Assembly (NCBI RefSeq): GCF_003286085.1
Contig: NW_020825548.1
Span: 48,894 to 112,893 of the forward strand
Length of the DNA: 64,000 bases
Origin: Drosophila persimilis
Taxonomy: Eukaryota > Arthropoda > Insecta > Diptera > Drosophilidae
Direction: 5' to 3'
Shown: positions 55,901 to 64,000 of the stretch, one piece after another
How positions within the stretch are numbered: the stretch's first letter is position 1
Layout of the letters: the number at the start of each line of letters is the position of its first letter
Notes under the pieces: generated by a model
What the model was told of the DNA's origin: nothing
Databases searched by the model: none
What the model saw: the letters and a program-made list of their open reading frames with translations, nothing else
Program-made: the position numbers and the translations under genes

Positions 55901-58900
55901 ACCACCGCAACTATTTGGAACCCACGCTCCAGGAAATGTGGCAAGAACGCACATCTTGGGGACTAGCAACAATATGGCACTATAGCCCCAAAAACGTGGA
56001 ACCTCCGCAACTATATGGCACCTGCACTTATATAGATCCCTTCCCTATCCAGCACTTGCACGTATATTGAACCACCACACCTATATAGCACCCACGCTCC
56101 AGGAAATGTGGTAGCAACGCACATCTTGGGCACAAGCAATAATATGGCACTATAGTCCCAAAAACGTGGGACCTCCGCAACTATATGGCACCTGCACTTA
56201 TATAGATCCCTTCCCTATCCAGCACTTGCACGTATATTGAACCACCGCATCTATATAGCACCCACGCTCCAGGAAATGTGGCAGGAACGCACATCTTGGG
56301 CACAAGCAATAATATGGCACTATAGTCCCAAAAACGTGGAACCTCCGCAACTATATGGCACCTGCACTTATATAGATCCCTTCCCTATCCAGCACTTGCA
56401 CGTATATTGAACCACCGCAACTATATATCACCCACGCTCCAGGAAATGTGGTAGGAACGCACATCTTGGGCACTAGCAACAATATGGAACTATAGCCCAG
56501 AAAACGTGGAACCTCCGCAACTATATGGCACCTGCACTTATATTGATCGCTTCCCTATCCAGCACTTGCACGTATATTGAACCACCGCACCTATACAGCA
56601 CCCACGCTCCAGGAAATGTGGCAGAACCGCACATCTTGGGCACTAGCAACAATATGGCAATATAGCCCCAAAAAAAGTTGAACCCTGCAACTATATGGCA
56701 CCTTCAATTATATAGAACCCTTCCCTATCTAGCACATGCATGTATATTGAACCACCGCAACTATATGGAACCCACGCTCCAGGAAATGTTGCAGGATCGC
56801 ATATTTTGGGCATAAGCACCAATATGGCACTCTAGCCCCAAAAAAGTGGAACCTCCGCATTTATATGGCACCTGCACTTATATAGAACCCTTCCCTATCT
56901 AGCACATGCATGAATATTGAACCACCGCATCTATATAGCACCCACGCTCCAGGAAATGTGGCAGAACCGCACATCTTGGGCACTAGCAACAATATGGCAA
57001 TATAGCACCAAAAAAAGTTGAACCCCGCAACTATATGGCACCTGCACTTATATAGAACCCTTCGCTATCCAGCACTTGCACGTATATTGAACCACCGCAC
57101 CTATATAGCACCCACGCTCCAGGAAATGTGGCAGAACCGCACATCTTGGGCACTAGCAACAATATGGCACTATAGCCCCAAAAACGTGGAACCTCCGCAA
57201 CTATATGGCACCTGCACTTATATAGATCCCTTCCCTATCCAGCACTTGCAAGTATATTGAGCCACCGCACCTATATAGCACCCACGCTCCAGGAAATGTG
57301 GCAGAACCGCACATCTTGGGCACTAGCAACAATATGGCACTATAGCCCCAAAAACGTGGAACCTCCGCAACTATATGGCACCTGCACTTATATAGATCCC
57401 TTCCCTATCCAGCACTTGCATGTATATTGAACCACCGCAACTATACAGCACCCACGCTCCAGGAAATGTGGCAGGAACGCACATCTTGGGCACTAGCAAC
57501 AATATGGCACTATAGCCCCAAAAAAAGTTGAACCCCGCAACTATATGGCACCTGCACTTATATAGATCCCTTCCCTATCCAGCACTTGCACGTATATTGA
57601 ACCACCGCAACTATATAGCACCCACGCTCCAGGAAATGTGGCAGGAATGCACATCTTGGGCACTAGAAACAATATGGCACTATAGCCCCAAAAACGTGGA
57701 ACCTCCGCAACTATATGGCACCTGCACTTATATAGATCCCTTCCCTATCCAGCACTTGCACGTATATTGAACCACCGCACCTATATAGCACCCACGCTCC
57801 AGGAAATGTGGCAGGAACGCACATCTTGGGCACTAGCAACAATATGGCACTATAGCCCCAAAAACGTGGAACCTCCGCAACTATATGGCACCTGCACTTA
57901 TATAGATCCCTTCCCTATCCAGCACTTGCATGTATATTGAACCACCGCAACTATTTGGAACCCACGCTCCAGGAAATGTGTTAGGAACGCACATCTTGGG
58001 GACTAGCAACAATATGGCACTATAGCCCAGAAAACGTGGAACCTCCGCAACTATATGGCACCTGCACTTATATAGATCCCTTCCCTATCCAGCACTTGCA
58101 TGTATATTGAACCACCGCAACTATTTGGAACCCACGCTCCAGGAAATGTGGCAGGAACGCACATCTTGGGGACTAGCAACAATATGGCACTCTAGCCCCA
58201 AAAACGTGGAACCTCCGCAACTATATGGCACCTGCACATATATAGATCCCTTCCCTATCCAGCACTTGCACGTATATTGAACCACCGCAACTATATAGCA
58301 CCGACGCTCCAGGAAATGTGGCAGGAATGCACATCTTGGGCACTAGCAACAATATGGCACTATAGCCCAGAAAACGTGGAACCTCCGCAACTATATGGCA
58401 CCTGCACTTATATAGATCCCTTCCCTATCCAGCACTTGCACGTATATTGAACCACCGCATCTATATGGCACCCACGCTCCACGAAATGTGGCAGGAACGC
58501 ACATCTTGGGCACAAGCAATAATATGGCACTATAGCCTCAAAAACGTGGAACCTCCGCAACTATATGGCACCTGCACTTATATAGATCCCTTCCCTATCC
58601 AGCACTTGCATGTATATTGAACCACCGCAACTATTTGGAACCCACGCTCCAGGAAATGTGGCAAGAACGCACATCTTGGGGACTAGCAACAATATGGCAC
58701 TATAGCCCCAAAAACGTGGAACCTCCGCAACTATATGGCACCTGCAATTATATAGATCCCTTCCCTATCCAGCACTTGCACGTATATTGAAGCACCACAC
58801 CTATATAGCACCCACGCTCCAGGAAATGTGGCAGGAACGCACATCTTGGGCACTAGCAACAATATGGCACTATAGCCCCAAAAACGTGGAACCTCCGCAA

Positions 58901-59940
58901 CTATATGGCACCTGCACTTATATAGATCCCTTCCCTATCCAGCACTTGCATGTATATTGAACCACCGCAACTATTTGGAACCCACGCTCCAGGAAATGTG
59001 GCAGGAACGCACATCTTGGGCACTAGCAACAATATGGCACTATAGCCCAGAAAACGTGGAACCTCCGCAACTATATGGCACCTGCACTTATATAGATCCC
59101 TTCCCTATCCAGCACTTGCATGTATATTGAACCACCGCAACTATTGTAACCCACGCTCCAGGAAATGTGGCAGGAACGCACATCTTGGGGACTAGCAACA
59201 ATATGGCACTATAGCCCCAAAAACGTGGAACCTCCGCAACTATATGGCACCTGCACTTATATAGATCCCTTCCCTATCCAGCACTTGCACGTATATTGAA
59301 CCACCGCAACTATATAGCACCGACGCTCTAGGAAATGTGGCAGGAATGCACATCTTGGGCACTAGCAACAATATGGCACTATAGCCCAGAAAACGTGAAA
59401 CCTCCGCAACTATATGGCACCTGCACTTATATAGATCCCTTCCCTATCCAGCACTTGCACGTATATTGAACCACCGCATCTATATAGCACCCACGCTCCA
59501 CGAAATGTGGCAGGAACGCACATCTTGGGCACAAGCAATAATATGGCACTATAGCCTCAAAAACGTGGAACCTCCGCAACTATATGGCACCTGCACTTAT
59601 AGAGATCCCTTCCCTATCCAGCACTTGCATGTATATTGAACCATCGCAACTATTTGGAACCCACGCTCCAGGAAATGTGGCAAGAACGCACATCTTGGGG
59701 ACTAGCAACAATATGGCACTATAGCCCCAAAAACGTGGAACCTCCGCAACTATATGGCACCTGCACTTATATAGATCCCTTCCCTATCCAGCACTTGCAC
59801 GTATATTGAACCACCACACCTATATAGCACCCACGCTCCAGGAAATGTGGCAGGAACGCACATCTTGGGCACAAGCAATAATATGGCACTATAGTCCCAA
59901 AAACGTGGGACCTCCGCAACTATATGGCACCTGCACTTAG
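52962..59940 (+). repeat. 170-bp satellite array, block 2
   Basis: About 41 monomers of 170 bp, mostly of the second subfamily. Longer duplicated blocks are visible: about 53,788 and 54,978 are 1,190 bp (seven monomers) apart. A four-monomer block with markers GCACCGACGCTC, CACAAGCAATAAT and GCAAGAACGC recurs near 55,580, 58,300 and 59,320. One monomer of the first subfamily is embedded at about 56,770-56,900. The array ends at LINE2. Confidence 0.95.
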
Positions 59941-60057
59941 GTTAGGTTAGGTTGAGGCGGCTGCCGGGCTCGCTCGGAGCCCGTCACACTTAGGCCGGTT
60001 TCGGCCCGTTGTGATACCGCATAGGATCATTTCCTTCCTGCGTTGTGAGACTTCCTG
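59938..60057 (-). other. LINE2 3' UTR with two hairpins and (AACCT)3 tail
   Basis: A perfect 7-bp stem CGGGCTC/GAGCCCG spans 59,965-59,983 with a 5-nt loop. A second, GGCC-type hairpin lies near 59,993-60,008. The tail matches LINE1 after a shared CCGCCT. Confidence 0.82.
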
Positions 60058-61683
60058 TCAGCAATTATCCCATCCAGATGCTCTCACAAAGTTCGCTATC
60101 CTTCTGGGACATAGTTTGGACATCTCTGAGATGTCGTGTAGAAAGGCTGAGCCCAGGTGTTGTAGCCTTATTCTGCTGAGAGCCGGGCAGGAGCAGAACA
60201 GATGTTCCACTGTCTCCTCCTCTTCCTCGTCTCTACAGCTGCGACAAAAATCGTTATGTGGGGCCCCCAGCCTGTTAGCGTGGGTGCCTTTTAGCCAGTG
60301 TCCCGTGAGGGAACGTGTGACTACGCTGCACCTTTTCCTGCTTAACTTGAGGAGCTCGGAGGTGCGCTTCATGTCCATGGTCGGCCATGTTTGCCGAGTT
60401 GTGCGACATCGTGGCACTGTTTGCCACATATCGTTTTTTAGTCGCTTGTATTGCTCCCTTATGATGAGCTTACAGGTGGCCATTGGCATACAGATATCCT
60501 CCTTGTCTTGGAGAAGGGGGATTGTAGTGCCAGATCTGGCCAGCTCGTCCGCTATACAGTTGCCCTCGATGTCCCGGTGGCCCGGGACCCAAATTAGGCT
60601 AATAGCAAATTGCTGAGCCATCTCGTGTAGAGATTTGCGGCAGTCTGCCACGGTGGCCGAGTTCGAGGAAATCGCGCTTAGCGATTTGATCGCAGCCTGG
60701 CTGTCGCTATAAATGTTTAGCTTGGTTGCCGTGACGGCAGCCGCTTGTAGGCAGTCTAGTGCCTCCCTGATTGCTATGACTTCCGCTTGAAAGACACTGC
60801 AATGATCTGGGAGTCTGAAGGAATGCCTTATGTTTAGCTGTTCAGAGTAGATTCCCCCTCCGACTCTGTCGTCCAGCTTTGATCCATCTGTGAAGATGCT
60901 TATGGCCCCATCAGGGCCTGGGAGTCCCTCGAGCCATTCGTCTCTATGAGGGATGATTGTGTCGAAGGGAGTGTCTGTATACTCTCTTGGAACTTGGTAG
61001 TCTGTTTTTGAGGGGACGGTACTGCTATTTAATATGGCTGAGTGACCTATGCACTGTGTCACCCATTGATCTGAGTCTCTTAGACGTATTGCTGCTGCTT
61101 CTGCCCGTTCCTTTCCTGCGAGTTCAAGGCTCTGTAGGCATAGGATGGCATTTAGCGCATCATTTGGGGTGGTGCGGAGAGCTCCGCTGATGCATAGGGC
61201 GGCAGTCCGCTGGACTTTGCCCAGTTGCTTGGTGATCGCCCTTTTTGATAGGGCTGGCCACCACACCGTAACTCCGTAGAGTAGTATTGGTCTAACTATA
61301 GCTTGATATATCCATTGGACTATGCTTGGGATCATACCCCATCTTAGCCCAATAGCTTTTTTGCATGTATAGAGTGCAGTCATTGCCTTCTTCACTCTGT
61401 CTTTGACATTCAGGTTCCAGCTAAGCTTCTTGTCAATTACCAACCCTAAGTAACTGGCACTGTCGCTAAAGGAGAGCCTGCATCCTTGTAGTATTGGAGG
61501 GTTGAGGGGCGGGACCTTGTATTTATTTGTGAATAATACGAGTTCCGTTTTTGAGGGATTTACTCCCAGACCGCGCGATTCCGTCCAATCCGACAGTTGC
61601 GCTAGCTTTGTGGACATTAAGTCGCACAGTGTTTGGGGGTATTTCCCCGAGAAAATAATAGCAACGTCATCCGCATAGGCCAC
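60058..61683 (-). pseudogene. LINE2 ORF2, RT catalytic part, RNase H and CCHC
   Basis: Opens with the RT catalytic box (AYADDVAIIF) directly after the G10/C10 run at 61,694-61,703, which breaks the frame. The RT thumb follows (LGVNPSKTELVLF, LSWNLNVKDRVKK), then RNase H with all four acidic positions and the late His (TDGSKLDDRVGGG, FQAEVIAIREA, SDSQAAIKS, VPGHRDIEGN). A C-terminal CxxC...H...C motif comes last (CRSCRDEEEEETVEHLFC). The stop is at 60,058. This part is intact over its length. Confidence 0.92.
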
Positions 61684-63082
61684 GACTTTGCAGCCCCCCC
61701 CCCTCCAGGTCCCATAGAATCTTGTTGACTGCTATGTTCCACAGAAGAGGAGACAGGACACCACCTTGCGGGGTGCCTCTGTTGACATACCTTGACTGGG
61801 CGGACGATCCCATCGATGATGTCACCGTCCTGCATGTGAGCAATTGATCAATGAGCATCACCAAGTGACGGTCCACCCCCAGGTCAGTCAGGGCTTCTGT
61901 AATGGCACCCGGTACAACGTTGTTGAAAGCTCCCTCAATATCGAGAAATGCTATGAGTGAGTACTCTTTGTGATGCAGAGATTTCTCTACCGCAGAGATC
62001 ACTTCATGAAGAGCCGTCTCCGTGGATTTTCCTTTCCGGTAGGCATGCTGTGCGCCTGACAGCAACTGAGGGTGTATAGTTGTCCTCAGTTGCAGCCCGA
62101 CGAGTCTCTCAAAGGTTTTGAGGAGGAAGGACGATAGGCTGATTGGTCTAAAGTCTTTTGCAGCTGAGTGCGAGGCTTTGCCAGCTTTGGGAATGAAGAC
62201 TATCTTTGCCTTAAGCCATGTTCGCGGGATTGTACCCACAGCCAGTATCTTCCTGAAGATACCTTGTAGCCAGTTTATGGCCGTATCCCCGGCCTTCTGA
62301 AGTTGGGCCGGGATTACCTGGTCTGGGCCTGGCGATTTGAACGGGTTGAAGCTGTTTATTGCCCAGCTTATGTTACGTTTTGTGAGGATGTGATCCATCG
62401 AGGTTACCGGTCCCTCTCCTGGAAGATGTGCCGTCTCGATGGTTGTGCACCCTGGAAAATGTGTGTCTAGTAGAATGTGCAGGGACTCCTCCCTGGAGTT
62501 AGTCCACGTGCCGTCATTCCTTTTAAGATACCCCACCGAGGGGTTAGTTTTTGAGAGAATCTTGCGAAGCCTTGCGGCCTCTGATGTTTCCTCTATTTCC
62601 GAGCAAAATTTTTGCCAAGAGGCCCTTTTTGCTTTCCTTGTTTCCTTTTTATATAGTGACAGACTGATTTTATAGTCTGCCCAGTGGCTCTCCTCGTTCG
62701 CGCTTTTGGCCCTGTTGAAAAGGGTCCTGCAGCTTTTACGTAGGATGTCTATTTGTCTATTTGACCACCAGGGGGGTTTCTTTTTCCCCCTAGGTTTCCT
62801 AGAGGGGCATGCTGCCGCGATGGCTTTGTTGCATGCCTCTGTGAACCTGTTCACTAGGCGATCTAGGTCGTCTTTTGTGTCAGGGCATGATGGTGCTTTG
62901 GAGGGGAGTAAGTCCTCCAGGGCTGAGCTATATTTTTCCCAGTTGGCTTTCCTGGGATTAATATAGTCCTTAGGTTTCGGACACTCGAGGGATAGTGTGG
63001 TCTCGATGTATCTGTGGTCAGAGAAGGAGTGGTCATCAAGGACTTGCCAACTCTTGACTATGTCTAACAGGTTGGCAGACAC
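61667..63082 (-). pseudogene. LINE2 ORF2, endonuclease C-terminus and RT N-terminal part
   Basis: Begins in phase after the first break near 63,105 and contains the endonuclease SDH motif (SFSDHRYIE). RT blocks follow: FKSPGPDQVIPAQL, PKAGKASHSAAKDFRPISL, motif A AFLDIEGAFNN and motif B NRGTPQGGVLSPLLW. It leaves phase at the G-run (DLEGGG) and ends at 61,667. Confidence 0.9.
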
Positions 63083-63648
63083 TAGGGTGATGTCAATAAC
63101 TTCCTGTCGATTTTAATTATAAAAGTGGGGTCGTTGCCCCGATTGCAAATAAATAGATTTGAGTTAAGGATGAAGCTGAAAAGTGACTCACCCCTTGCAT
63201 TTGTGTTCGAGCTCCCCCATTGAGTGTGGTGAGCGTTGGCATCGCAACCTATTAATAGGTCTATGTCCGACCTCTCGCTGTCGCTGGCTAGTTTGCGAAC
63301 AAGGTCGTTGGCGGGGTCGTTTTCCTCATGGGCCATGTAGGACGACATCAGCCTTAGATGTGTCCCTTTCAGCTCTAGGCTTGCCGCCGTGTTGTCGCTA
63401 TCGCTATAATTATGGAGCAGAAAGATATTAAGGTGCTTTCTGGCGAGAATGCAGGTGCGAGTTTTACCTTCATGTTGAGCTACAATTATCTTGCACTCCT
63501 TCGACCCTAATCCACAAACCTTATCTCCCACTATCCAAGGTTCCTGGATCAGGGCTGCGTCTGCTCCGCTCTCTTCGAGGCGGAGTATAAGAGCAGCGGA
63601 TGCTGCTTTACAGTGGTGGAGGTTGATCTGAAGGAGCCTCAGGGACAT
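63082..63648 (-). pseudogene. LINE2 ORF2, APE endonuclease N-terminal part
   Basis: The probable start is Met 63,648 (MSLRLLQINLHHC), which lines up with ORF2 of LINE1; an upstream Met at 63,681 is possible. Motifs are LIQEPWI, GCDANAHHTQWG and NRGNDPTFIIK. Next to an A run near 63,110 one base appears to be missing and the frame then stops at 63,082. Confidence 0.88.
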
Positions 63649-64000
63649 CCTTAGTGTTCTCCACCACTGTAATGTCGGCATCCGGATCGTCCTCGACTTC
63701 CTCGTGGCAACACATTGCCTCGAAGTCGCATCTCAGCGTGCCATCTGTGGAGTAGCCCTCTGGGTCTATCTCTGTGTGATCGTCGGGTGCTTCGATCTCC
63801 GAGGCAGCGTCCTGCTCGACTGGCTTGTCGACAGGACGTGCCTCGGCCGCCGCATCCGACTTGTAGACCTTTACGGTCACAGAGCTGAACCCAAAATTGA
63901 GCTCGCCTTTGGCAGCCTCAATCGGGGCCAGCGACTCTTTGTTGAGGACGACCACCGCCTGGTTTGTGGGGCCCTGTGTCGTCTCAACTTTGACCCCTTC
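63608..64000 (-). CDS. LINE2 ORF1 protein, C-terminal end (continues beyond window)
   Basis: The frame is open to the window edge and stops at 63,608, overlapping the ORF2 start by about 40 bp as in LINE1. It matches the end of LINE1 ORF1: a block ending VVVLNKESL, then an acidic tail ending PSDQPPPL, where LINE1 ends PADKPPPL. The DUF4780-like core would lie upstream of the window. Confidence 0.8.
   Translation of the reverse strand, partial: EGVKVETTQGPTNQAVVVLNKESLAPIEAAKGELNFGFSSVTVKVYKSDAAAEARPVDKPVEQDAASEIEAPDDHTEIDPEGYSTDGTLRCDFEAMCCHEEVEDDPDADITVVENTKDVPEAPSDQPPPL

Larger units (their letters stand above)
59938..64000 (-). mobile_element. LINE2: LOA-type non-LTR retrotransposon, 5' part beyond the window
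   Basis: Minus-strand element with the end of ORF1, ORF2 (APE endonuclease, RT, RNase H, CCHC), a 3' UTR and a tail seen on the plus strand as three GGTTA units at the satellite border. It is related to LINE1 but not the same family copy. Two frame breaks lie next to homopolymers. The target duplication cannot be checked because the 5' end is outside. Confidence 0.92.

Noticed and set aside
59938-59955. GGTTA units as arthropod-type telomeric repeat
   Set aside because: Only three units occur, at the 3' end of each LINE, and LINE1 with the same tail sits inside an LTR with a target duplication. They are LINE tails, and Drosophila lacks TTAGG telomeres.
1-64000. Host protein-coding, tRNA or rRNA genes
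   Set aside because: Every long frame is explained by a transposable element, and the rest is LTR, leader or satellite. I saw no tRNA-like cloverleaf or rRNA sequence by eye.

Overview
The window is a block of repetitive eukaryotic DNA with no host gene I can recognise. It looks like Drosophila pericentromeric heterochromatin. The evidence is a copia element with the copia-type internal tRNA primer site, a 412/mdg1-type gypsy element with an Arg-tRNA-like primer site, two LOA-type LINEs, three long-LTR gypsy elements resembling the Ulysses/Osvaldo lineage, and a hAT transposon. The Ulysses/Osvaldo resemblance rests on LTRs over 2 kb and is an inference that would fit subgenus Drosophila; I cannot name the species.

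Layout. 1-10,501: long-LTR gypsy element A (plus strand, 5' LTR cut by the window), split in its integrase by an intact hAT transposon (4,734-7,473). 10,502-59,940: one array of a 170-bp satellite, about 13.8 kb in total, which starts with a short inverted segment. It is split by a 412-like element D (17,178-23,611, TSD ATAT) and a long-LTR gypsy element C (23,742-52,961, minus strand, TSD ACCT). Element C is itself a nest: LINE1 (23,879-28,960) and gypsy element B (29,421-39,888, minus strand, TSD GTAT) both sit in its 3' LTR, and a copia element (43,659-48,970, minus strand) sits in its gag. 59,938-64,000: a second LINE (minus strand), running off the window.

State of the elements. B has near-identical 2.4-kb LTRs and uninterrupted gag and pol frames, and is the only LTR element here that looks autonomous. 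A is decayed, C lacks most of pol, and D lacks the reverse transcriptase core although its LTRs are about 99% identical. Copia has one nonsense codon and several frame breaks despite almost identical LTRs. LINE1 has lost the RT catalytic motif and LINE2 has two frame breaks next to homopolymers. The hAT transposase frame is intact.

Most notable. In all three long-LTR gypsy elements, Gag begins with a RING-H2 zinc finger (C3H2C3) whose first cysteine is residue 20. All three also carry the same -1 frameshift signal at the gag-pol junction: slippery heptamer A AAA AAC, an 8-9 nt spacer, and a 7-8 bp stem with a 9-nt loop of variable sequence. They further share a primer-binding site displaced 12-101 bp from the LTR and a hairpin just before the polypurine tract. 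The two LINEs share 3'-end hairpins whose sequences differ while pairing is kept.
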